A DNA stretch of 64,000 nt from Liolophura sinensis. Lineage: Eukaryota; Mollusca; Polyplacophora; Chitonida; Chitonidae. The position numbers were made by a program, and so were the translations under genes. The notes under the pieces are model-generated. The model saw nothing but the letters and a program-made list of their open reading frames with translations, was not told the DNA's origin and did no database searches. Of this stretch, positions 24,580 to 35,504 are shown piece after piece. The DNA lies in the NCBI RefSeq assembly GCF_032854445.1, contig NC_088301.1:20515808-20579807 (forward strand). Reading direction: 5' to 3'. The stretch's first letter is position 1; each line of letters starts with the position of its first letter.

Positions 24580-27500
24580 TTATGCGCTTGGAACTGGATT
24601 AATTAGCGGGGACTTCTCGTTGACTTGGACTCCCTCATACGGCTGTTTATGGCGATACAGGATATAGTGCTGTGTGATAAACAGCAAATCAAATAGCACT
24701 GAGAACAGGCCCAATCCGAATTTGGTGGGGTTACCAAACAACGAGCCCCAGTCATCTGTGAATGAAATAAGTCAATACAATATAACATATTCTGAACAGT
24801 TATAACATATTCTGAACGGCCAACAAAACTTTTTTAAAAAGTTATTGATAAGTCTTGTAAGGTTTCTAATTTGATATTTGACCATCAATCATCGAATTCT
24901 CTGCCAGAAAAATTATTACTTGTAGCTATTTTTTTTTTGGGGGGGGGGGGGGAGAGGTCTGCTGCCAAAGTGCTGCTCACCAGTAAGTGCCAAATTACAG
25001 TTGTATACAGTCACACAATGTTACCAATTGTCAAGTCCTTTCTTTACTGTTGTCAGTACAAAAAATCGTGTTTCGTTCAAATATTCCTAATAATTACCTT
25101 CCAAACAACTTCATCATTTCACCAAAAATTAGCACTTGCAATATAACTGTTTATATGTACAGAGAAATGACTTGGTATACTCACCATTATTATAGGCTAG
25201 CAGAAACATCTGTAACATACTGAGGGAACCACCTGTAAAATCTAACAACACATTCCCTATACTCCAGCCCACTGTACTCTTTCTTCTGTAATTCATCCAG
25301 GCCTAGGGAGTAAAGATTGAGTAAGTTAGTGTTTGGGGTTTAACGTCGTACTTAACAATTTCTGAGTCACATAACAATGAAGGAGTCCCTAGAGTGCATG
25401 TAGGTGTAATGTGCCTGCTTGTTAAAGGACGGATTTCCAGCTTCACTGAGACGACTGACCGAAGGCAAGTTAGCTGCCCCGCCAGAGCCATTATACTGAC
25501 ATGGGTCAAACAATTGTTGCACTATCCCCTTAATGCTGAACTCCAAGCGAAGAAGCTACAACTTCCTCTTTTAAAGTCTTATGTGTGACCCGACTAAGGA
25601 TTGACCCTGGATCTACCGCTCCCCTAATGGACGCTCTAACAGCTGTGCTATCGAGGCCAGTAAGGGATAAAGATAATAATTTATTTATCCGATTGGTGTT
25701 TATGCCGTACTCGAGAGCATTTCACGATGACGGCCAGCAGTATGGCGGGAGGAAACGGGCAGAGCCTCAGGGGAAACACAAGTCCATCAGCAGGTGGGTG
25801 TAAGATCGAGATTGCTGAAAGATCACCTGCTGAACTAGAACGCCATTGGGTTTGGAGAATTGCACTGGCCGATGAATTTGGTTAAAATTTAATTATAAAA
25901 CACCAGTATTAGGGAATACACTTTCGAACAACTGGACCCGGGGTTTCACTCATCCCCAAACCTAATCAACATCATCAAAATGACTACGACTGCATTTTGG
26001 TAATCTTTGAGTACGTATACATGTACATTCACGTTCTTAAACACTAAACAAATATTTCCTGTATTGATTTCATTGATGTTTCACTGTGTACTCAGGAATA
26101 ATATTTCTCTTTTACAACGGCGACCAGCATTATGATGGGAGGAAACCCGGCTAGGGAAACTCAGGCGCATCCACAGGTTGGTAAGTAAAGTAAGCAAGAA
26201 AACTCACCTGAGGTACATATTTAATCAAGGTTACTCCCAACTTGACAAAGGAGAAAAAGTACAGGTATTCAAGCCAGGTGATTTTCTTGCCAATGGTGAC
26301 AAAGAGAGAGATCAACACAAATGACCAGGCAGAGATCAAAATGACTATACACACCCGGGAGACCCTCTGACCACCTCTCTGTAACGCAACAGGACAGAAT
26401 AAATGAATCATTTCCCGACTGATTTACTGACAAATGATCTACATTGAAAAGCACAAATGAAGGTAATCTTAGTAGAATTTCTTTTAAAATGCGGCGTTCC
26501 AACGGTGTCAACCGTGGAATTTAACTAGTCTATAAAAAATATGTCAAGTATAAAACTGCGTTGCGTATCGATTTTCGAGTACACCAGTCCAATGGAGATA
26601 GGACATGCGATACTGCATGCTATTTGTCACATTGTACAAATCACATTGGACAAATAGCATCGTTTGATCTCGGCTTATAAAACTGACTTTTCTTATTTCT
26701 ATTCTTCTTTTCGAATTCTTCGAGTCGATAGGACAAATCTAATCGTATGAACAAGGCTATATTATATTAGTCCCGTCCAACCGGTGCTATTTGTCAAATG
26801 CTACAAATCGTGTGAAACAGCGTTTGTGCTATTTTCCTGTGAATAGTCGAATTTGATCAAACATATTCACATCCTTGAATGAAGCAACAACATCAATTTT
26901 ACAAGTATGCAAGAAAGCGGTCCGAGTTATTAAGTCAGTTAGTGACAACATTCACGATACATGGATTGTAAAACCCTTTAGAATGGCCACATATACTTGT
27001 ACTTCGTTAGTGGGTATTTTTTATATACTCAGAACCGCTTAACAAATTCGGAATAGTAAATCACACAAACAGCACACACGATTCGATTACTGACAAATTG
27101 ACCAAGAGTCTGAGACTGTGGAGTAAAATAGACTGGACAGAAAACACATCAAAATCCACCTGCAAATTACATTGTTAAATTTACAATGAAGCCACACACT
27201 GGAGGTGGGGTGGGGCAATGGCAGAGTACAAACCTCAAAGCAGAAGCACTGTGATATGGTAATGACAGTGAGCAGCAGCGCATGTAGGGCGAAGATCACA
27301 TCATTTAACTGCACTGGAATCTGTCCCCGTGGGTGCAGAGCTTCATACTGTGCCTGGAGTAGAATGAACCAATGAAAAGTTAGACACAGGCAGTTAGGAG
27401 GTTTGGGGAATACATATTTTTTATGTGAACAGTTCTGAACCCCTGAACCAGGTTTTGTTTATTTATTTATTGTGTGTGTGTGTGTGTTGGGGGGGCTCCT

Positions 27501-30500
27501 TCTGATTGTCACTTAGCGCCATACTCAGGAATTTTCACATGTGCGATGGTGGCACATAGCAGGTCGATCGTTTAGAATAGGGGACTAGTTAGGTTGGTGT
27601 ATCCCATTCTGAGTTTACGTGTACATCATAATGAGAATCAACTCACCTGTATATCTGAAACTACGGGTTGATGAGATCTTGTACACCAACCTATACTTCT
27701 GAACGTACATGTTATGTATTTACCTGTGTTTCCGAATCTACATCTAGCACCATGATGACGATCTATCGACTTACCTGTATATCTGAAACTACGGGTTGAT
27801 GACATCTTGTATACAAACCTATACTTCTGAATGTACATAATGATGACAGTCTATGCACTTACTAGTGTTTCTGAATGTACATACATAATGATGACAGTCT
27901 ATGCACTTACCTGTGTTTCCGAATCTACATCTACACCATGATGACGATCTATCCACTTACCTGTATATCTGAAACTACAGGCTGATGACATCTTGTATAC
28001 AAACCTATACTTCTGAATGTACATAATGATGACAGTCTATGCACTTACCTGTGTTTCTGAATGTACATACATAATGATGACAGTCTATCCACTTACCTGT
28101 GTTTCTGAATCTACATCTACACCATGATGACGATCTATCCACTTACCTGTATATCTGAAACTACAGGCTGATGACATCTTGTACACCAACCTATACTCTG
28201 AATGTACATAATGATGACAGTCTATGCACTTACCTGTGTTTCTGAATGTACATACATAATGATGACAGTCTATGCACTTACCTGTGTTTCTGAATGTACA
28301 TAATGATGACAGTCTATGCACTTACTTGTGTTTCAGATCTACATCTACACCATGATGACGATCTATCCACTTACCCTGTATATCTGAAACTACGGGTTGA
28401 TGACGTCTTGTACACCAACCTATACTTCTGAGTGTACATAATGATGACAGTCTATGCACTTACCTGTGTTTCTGAATGTACATACATAATGATGACAGTC
28501 TATGCACTTACCTGTGTTTCCGAATCTACATCTACACCATGATGATGATCTATCCACTTACCTGTATATCTGAAACTACGGGTTGATGAGATCTTGTACA
28601 CCAACCTATACCTCTGACTGTACATATTAATGACAGTCTATGCACTTACCTGTGGTTTCCAAATCTACATCTACACCATGATGACGATCTATCCACTTAC
28701 CTGTATATCTGAAACTACGGGTTGATGACATCTTGTACACAAACCTATACTTCTGAATGTACATAATGATGACAGTCTATGCACTTACCTGTGTTTCTGA
28801 ATGTACATACATAATGATGACAGTCTATCCACTTACCTGTGTTTCTGAATCTACATCTACACCATGATGACGATCTATCCACTTACCTGTATATCTGAAA
28901 CGACGGGTTGATGACCTCTTGTACACCAACGTATACTTCTGATGTACATGATGATGACTGTATATGCACTTACCTGTGTTTCCGAATCTACATCTACACC
29001 ATGATGACGATCTATCCACTTACCTGTATATCTGAAACTACGGGTTGATGACGTCTTGTACACCAACCTATACTTCTGAATGTACATAATGATGACAGTC
29101 TATGCACTTACCTGTGTTTCTGAATGTACATACATAATGATGACAGTCTATGCATTTACCTGTGTTTCTGAATGTACATACATAATGATGACAGTCTATC
29201 CACTTACCTGTGTTTCTGAATCTACATCTACACCATGATGACGATCTATCCACTTACCTGTATATCTGAAACGACGGGTTGATGACCTCTTGTACACCAA
29301 CGTATACTTCTGAATGTACATGATGATGACTGTATATGCACTTACCTGTGTTTCCGAATCTACATCTACACCATGATGACGATCTATCCACTTACCTGTA
29401 TATCTGAAACTACGGGTTGATGACATCTTGTACACAAACCTATACTTCTGAATGTACATAATGATGACAGTCTATGCACTTACCTGTGTTTCTGAATCTA
29501 CATCTACACCATGAAGACGATCTATCCACTTACCTGTGTTTCTGAACGTACATACATAATGATGACAATGTATCAACTTACCTGTAGTTTTGACAATACA
29601 TGTTGATGACATCTTGTATACCTACCTACATTTCTGGATATCCATGGTGATGACGTTTCCTTACATATCCTAAATGACCCTAAATTTCGTCCATGACTAA
29701 CTTGCCCATTTTTCCTGATTCTGAGACTTCTACTGAGTTTAGAAAGGTGTTTTGAGGTTTGCTTTGAACACGAGATGATATTTTACTGGAAAATTGTAAG
29801 TTTCAGCATCAAAATAACATTCTGTGACATTTATTTGTCTCTACAAATGTACTTTTATTGGCGAACTTTTAGATCATTTAGTGTAATTTTGAACCTGCAT
29901 GATGATGACAGCCTGTCCTGATTTACCTGTAATTCTCTACCTGTATGATCATCACTACCATTCACTCACCTGGATTTCAGGAAACCAGTAGAGGCCCACA
30001 TTGAACACAGAGTAGGAGATAAAGCCAGTCAGGTTAAGGCCAAGGTAATCAAAGTTCAGGCCCACTACACTGTAAATAAACAGCAGGTTATGCTACAGAT
30101 CTAGCTGGTTTTTTTTCTTTGTTGTCTTATTAGTTTTCTTGAAAAATAAAAAGTACAGCACACTTCAAAAACATTTTTAAAACCAGGTAAGCAGTATTGT
30201 TCTGAAGTGTGAATTACAATGCATAATGATCATTTTACTTGATAACACCTGAACAATTAGGTGTTTACAATAAAGATTCTCCTGGAATCCCTATTATAGG
30301 TACTTTGAGCGAGTTAATTTTTGTGATTATGGACTCGTACAAACATCAAGAAACATGAGCAATCAGCTTTGTACTCGTATAAAGTTTCTACAAGAGCTAC
30401 AAGAGCAATCGTTTCCAGCCTTATATACCAGTAAATTTCATCCAAAACTGGGGGGGAAATAAATCCACAATTTTATACCAGTTTATAAGCCTAACTTACT

Positions 30501-33500
30501 TATTCCGAAAATAGCATCAATTTTTAAAACAAGTATCTCTTTACTGATCAATGTAGCATACATACATACATATAAGTGTAAAAGATTACTGTCTGCGTTT
30601 GACCAAATCTTACCTTTTGCGTCTGAAGTTCTCTATAACCTGGGGGTAGAATGAGACGGACCATGCCACGAAGTAGAGCCATCCTATGACAGCACTGACG
30701 GTGACCACAATGCTATTGTGTACTATATCAATCCTCACAAAAGTGTCATCAGCACTGCAAAGACAGACACAAAAACTTAATGCGTCTATGAAATCTTATC
30801 TCCTTACCTCCACTCTGCTACCTCTTGATGGGCTTAATATCACCTGACAATCAACTCATCTTATTTTGCAATGTTTTTTTTTTCAGAAAATCCAGAAGTA
30901 CCACAATCACTTTAATACACAGGTAATTTAATGCCATGAGATCACATCACTTACAGACAGGGCATGCCAAAATATGTCTCCAAGCAGGCGCAGCATAAGT
31001 TGGTTGGATCTGATCTTGTTTTAAGCCCAGGTTAAAAGTCTTATGAATGCTGGTACAAATACTGAAAACTTTTTATATTTTCGTGAATCTTGTGGTTTTA
31101 GGTGACATTCTAAAGCATTAATCAAATGCAGCAGATGGAAAAAAGGAACTGTAGGATTTACAGAATGTAGAATGGTCGTGTGTTCACACAAGCATAAATG
31201 CTGTTAGCAATGAAGATTAACTGATTCATTACTGGTTGATTGGTATTTAAATCTTAATACCTCGTTCAAGAATTTTTCACTTATTTGACAGCGGTTTATG
31301 GGTGGTAGAAACCCAAGTGCCTAACACAAATCACAGACCTTCGCAAGCCAACTAAAAAACCTGCTCACTTTAAAGAGCAACCAAAACCAGTTTTAAGAAG
31401 AGAATGCCAATGCAATACAACTCATAAGTGCAGAACAAAGCTAGAAGGCACAGAAATGTATAAGCACACCTATATATGCACTCCTCATGAATATTCATAT
31501 GATTATTTTTGAACTGTGACATAGAAGCTCCATATGTTTACATGTTAACAAGAATTTATTTAGCACCCATGACCCAGTCTACTATTTCTGACCAATCGTA
31601 CTGCCCCAATTTCAATTCTTCCGTGCAATATTAATTTCAAGTCAGCTGTTATCTGTTTTTATATAAGGGCCCAAGTAATTTCATCATACTGTGTATTAGA
31701 TTTGTCAATGATAACTCTTACACAAACAATATCTGCTCCCATAACTTTCCAGCACAGGAATTTCATTCACGTTAATTTGCTAATTATCACACCACGAGTT
31801 TGTTTGGCATTCTAAACACTAGCTTTGTTCTACAGAAACATATACAAAAATGTAGGCTTTGTTGTAACAATCTTTTTTTCCTTTAACAGGCCTCCAAGTG
31901 AAAAAGAATCCAAATTATCATTTCCAAATTATTCCCCTCTAAATATTACCATGTACACTGTCACTTGTTACCAAGGAAACTTGTTTGCATGTATTTCTAT
32001 TGCTGTCTTTATCTATGACTATTGGACACCAGAATTACACAAACAGAGAAAAGTTTGCCACTACATTTATATGGTAGTTCACCAGTCTGTACTCCCTCTG
32101 GTCTGATATAAGGCCACTCAGGTCATGTGACTAAAAATACACAAGATGATACTGAGGAATTATGGGAAAGGATTTGAAGCCTGCACGTCACAATCAGCAA
32201 GTACATGGTCTGATAGGTCACTGGAGCGACGTTAAAAATACACAAGGCAATACTGAGGAATTATGGGAAATAGTTTGTAGCTTGCTTGTCACAATCCGCA
32301 AGTGCAAAGGTCATAAGTGTGACGGTAATAAAAATACACAAGGCGATACTAAAATATTATGGAAAATAATTTACAGCCTGCATATCAAATTCAGTATGTA
32401 CACAGGTCACTGGGGCAATGGTAATAAAAATATATAAGGTGATACTAAGTAATTATGGGAAATAATATGCCACAATCAGCAACAACACAAGTCACTGGGG
32501 CGATGGTAATAAAAATACACAAGGTGATACTAAGTAATTATGGGAAATAATATGCCACAATCAGCAACAACACAAGTCACTGGGGCGATGGTAATAAAAA
32601 TACACAAGGTGATACTAAGTAATTATGGGAAATAATATGCCACAATCAGCAACAACACAAGTCACTGGGGCGATGGTAATAAAAATACACAAGGCGATAC
32701 TAAGTAATTATGGGAAATAATATGCCACAATCAGCAACAACACAAGTCACTGGGGCGATGGTAATAAAAATACACAAGGTGATACTAAGTAATTATGGGA
32801 AATAATATGCCACAATCAGCAACAACACAAGTCACTGGGGCGATGGTAATAAAAATACACAAGGTGATACTAAGTAATTATGGGAAATAATATGCCACAA
32901 TCAGCAACAACACAAGTGACTGGGGCAATGGTAATAAAAATACACAAGGTGATACTAAGTAATTATGGGAAATAATTTGCCACAATCAGCAACAACACAA
33001 ATCACTTGGGCAATGGTAATAAAAATACACAAGGTGATACCAAGTAATTATGGGAAATAATTTGCCACAATCAGCAACAACACAAATCACTGGGGCAATG
33101 GTAATAAAAATATATAAGGTGATACTAAGTAATTATGGGAAATAATATGCAACAATCAGCAACAACACAAGTCACTGGGGTGATGGTAATAAAAATACAC
33201 AAGGTGATACTAAGGAATTATGGGATATAATTTGCCACAATCAGCAACAACACAAGTCACTGGGGCGATGGTAATAAAAATACACAAGGTGATACTAAGG
33301 AATTATGGGATATAATTTGCCACAATCAGCAACAACACAAGTCACTGGGGCGATGGTAATAAAAATACACAAGGTAATACTAAGGAATTATGGGAAATAA
33401 TTTGAAGACTGCATGTCACAATCAGCAAGTACACAGGTCACTGGGGTGATGTTTAAAAATACACACGACAATATTAAGGAATTGTGCAAAATAATGAATA

Positions 33501-35352
33501 GTCGGCACGTCACACTCAGCAAGTACATGAGCTGTCAGTTTTGGCACACAAGAGTGTGGCACACTTCTCCCCATTTATGTACTTTTCATGACATAAAATG
33601 TGGTTAAACCACTTGCACATCACACTTACTGATCAATTTCCTCTGATGAAGTATTGACACCTAGAATGATGGCTCCTGCCCCCAGGGCATGGACGCTGAT
33701 AGGTACTCCCTCTGATGTGTTACCTAGTATGGTGACATTAGGTACTGGGGCAAGCAGCCCTGACGTGAAATCACTGATGGTATCCCCAGTCTGATAGGTG
33801 AAGTCAATAACTGCATCCTCAGCTAACTGTGAACTGAAAAATTGAAAAGGTACAAGAATGTGAAGAGTATGGTTTTAAGCAAAACGAAGAAGGATATGCT
33901 AAAAAGTAAACAAGAAAAAATTTCTCATATTTAAGGTACATTTTATATATTTCTTAATAAACACTCTACTTTACGCAAATTTCCCATCAATAGTCAGAAA
34001 TATTCAATAATGGTGTCATCAATGAACTAAATGGGAACACTGGATCAACTTAGCATTCCCAATATTGGCCCTCTCTCCTAATAAAGTTGTTTTGACAGCC
34101 AAAACCGTTGATGTCACTACAGTAGGCCAATTAATATCTGGGGGTCTTTTTCATGCCCAAAGAAGACAGTTGAGAAGCTTCTTTTACTGTTATATGTTAG
34201 GCCACATCATATACTCCATATTAAGAAATAAAGATCGACAAAGTGGTTCATGTATTCTTTAAGTACAACATGAAAATTAAGTACACAACAATACATGTAA
34301 ATGGCCTGATGATAAGATTATAATCCAGAAGCAAAATTTATCCATATCACTGCATGTATACATGTACACTTCATGTTTATTACAATGTAGGCATGCATTG
34401 AATAAAAAACAAATAAAAATAATGAATAAAACTTATGCTTATTTAATTCTGTATATCAATCATTATGACATTCTTGCGGAGACATCACAATTAATGTCTT
34501 AAGCATATTAAATAAACAGTCCCCACACTATACTATACGTCATACCACACATCAAAGCGGTTCCTTAACCAAATTACAACCTTCTGAAAGAATGAATGAT
34601 TATGGCTTACCATTACTTCGGTCATACTGAGGTTATATCACGTCATTTTATTATAAACATCTGTATTACCTTGGGCTGATGTTGAAGGTTGCATAATGTC
34701 CCACCTCAAGACTAAGCTGTGATACTGAGAAACTCAGTGTTACATCTGACAGAGCTGGGAAAATGAAAGCAATTAAAAGATGCAGATAGTGGACATACAT
34801 GCGCAGTCTGTACCTGTATCATGCATATGGGGGAATTGTGAAACAACTACCGGTATCAGTTTCTGTTTTCCATCACGCTTTGGTGGTAATTTAACTGTGT
34901 CATTTATGCCGTTAAATAGTCTAATTTAGTTCCAGTTTCTTTAAAAATGAATCATTCTAGGCCTAATTAAGAATCTTGTAAATTTATGGCCAACTAATTA
35001 AGATCTTGCTATAACTTCATTTCAACATTTAATTTACGTGACATTGTCTTTTTTTGTTTTTATCAGAGCAAGTTATTTCCCTGGCATAAATGTAATGTGG
35101 CTTCCACAGTAACTTTACTAAAGCCGTTACTTTCGCCTTCAAAATGACGACAACGAACATTTTACCTGGGTCTAAGTATTAAAAGATGCCGGATTGTTTA
35201 CTGTGTAATATTGTAAGCTACACGTACGGGGTTCACTATTAGAGGCTATTGAAGCAGAAGTTAGAACCTTAAAGAACCAGGTGTTCAAACCTACCTTGTC
35301 CCAAACACAAACAAAAACATAACAACCGCGTTGTTCTCCTGAGGTCACCCAT
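24580..35352 (-). CDS. CTNS: Cystinosin, lysosomal cystine/proton symporter
   Basis: Nine exons in transcript order: 35352-35295, 34754-34670, 33833-33630, 30754-30614, 30069-29970, 27353-27234, 26378-26208, 25302-25185, 24755-24580. The sum is 1173 nt, 390 residues plus stop (human protein 367). It begins with a signal peptide ([20 protein letters not shown]), then a lumenal domain with four N-glycosylation sequons, then seven-helix PQ-loop architecture. PQ motif 1 is [13 protein letters not shown] (PQ at 153-154) and motif 2 is [13 protein letters not shown] (PQ at 292-293). Family signatures present include [46 protein letters not shown] and [15 protein letters not shown]. The acidic residues equivalent to human D205 and D305, known for proton-coupled cystine transport, are kept. 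The C-tail differs from the human GYDQLN ending: it has YEGV and an EKSPLI acidic dileucine signal. It lies head-to-head with MRPL55. Confidence 0.97.
25310..25662 (-). mobile_element. tRNA-derived SINE, family 3, full length
   Basis: Runs from 'ggggtttaacgtcgtactta' to a tRNA-like head which, on the minus strand, reads GGCCTCGATAGCACAGCTGT then TTAGAGCG (A-box) and a degenerate B-box. It lies in the cystinosin intron between exons 7 and 8. Confidence 0.65.
25677..25803 (-). mobile_element. SINE family 1, 3' half
   Basis: Antisense tail and part of the body (gattggtgtttatgccgtac onward), directly beside the family 3 SINE in the same cystinosin intron. Confidence 0.7.
26066..26185 (-). mobile_element. 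SINE family 1, diverged 3' half
   Basis: 'gcgaccagcattatgatggg' and 'ggaaacccggctagggaaac' are body sequence. It ends only about 20 bp from the cystinosin exon 7 donor. Confidence 0.55.
27640..29620 (-). repeat. Tandem array carrying about 30 consensus 5' splice sites (cystinosin intron 5)
   Basis: Interleaved units of roughly 36-90 bp. Almost every unit contains, on the transcribed strand, ACAGGTAAGTG followed by ATAGA and GTCATCAT. I count about 30 matches or near matches to CAG|GTAAGT. The array occupies most of the 2.6-kb intron between exons 5 and 6. Confidence 0.92.
31223..31350 (-). mobile_element. SINE, strongly diverged fragment
   Basis: 'ttgattggtatttaaatctt' and 'ttcaagaatttttcacttat' are degenerate family 1 tail; the body continues as family 2-like sequence. 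In cystinosin intron 3. Confidence 0.45.
32110..33500. repeat. 85-bp tandem array (about 16 units) in cystinosin intron 3
   Basis: The unit starts ggtgatactaagtaattatg and continues ggaaataatatgccacaatc. Spacing is exactly 85 bp (32523, 32608, 32693). Central units are nearly identical and the outer ones diverge. It ends about 130 bp from exon 3. Confidence 0.95.
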
Positions 35353-35431
35353 TTTTGTCCGCACATGTGTTCTTTCCTATCTTCAAGTTACATGTAGCTC
35401 ACACACTCCTGTCACTTTCGCCATGTCTATA

Positions 35432-35440
35432 TCATGTGAC
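35432..35440 (+). promoter_or_regulatory. M-box / CLEAR-like E-box
   Basis: TCATGTGAC, 80 bp upstream of the cystinosin ATG. CATGTG E-boxes in this context are recognised by MITF/TFE-type bHLH-Zip factors. It differs by one base from the palindromic CLEAR core GTCACGTGAC half pattern. Functional role is inference. Confidence 0.4.
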
Positions 35441-35459
35441 CGATGAAAACTATGTACTA

Positions 35460-35474
35460 CCACCAGGGGGCGCC
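35460..35474 (+). promoter_or_regulatory. CTCF core motif match
   Basis: CCACCAGGGGGCGCC matches the conserved bilaterian CTCF core (CCACYAGRKGGC) without mismatch. It sits in the shared promoter 31 bp before the MRPL55 ATG. Occupancy is not known from sequence. Confidence 0.6.
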
Positions 35475-35504
35475 ACGATTACAACAACAACAACGCTGTA
35501 GGAA

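Larger units (their letters stand above)
35353..35504. promoter_or_regulatory. Bidirectional cystinosin/MRPL55 promoter
   Basis: Only 152 bp separate the divergent start codons of cystinosin (35352, minus) and MRPL55 (35505, plus). The interval must hold both 5' leaders and the core promoters. No TATA box is evident. It contains an E-box of the M-box type (TCATGTGAC, 35432-35440), the class bound by MiT/TFE factors that drive lysosomal genes in vertebrates, and a CTCF-core-like motif at 35460-35474. Confidence 0.75.

Noticed and set aside
27640-29620. CRISPR array or exon cluster
   Set aside because: Eukaryotic intron; units are adjacent variants without unique spacers, and the frames are not conserved.
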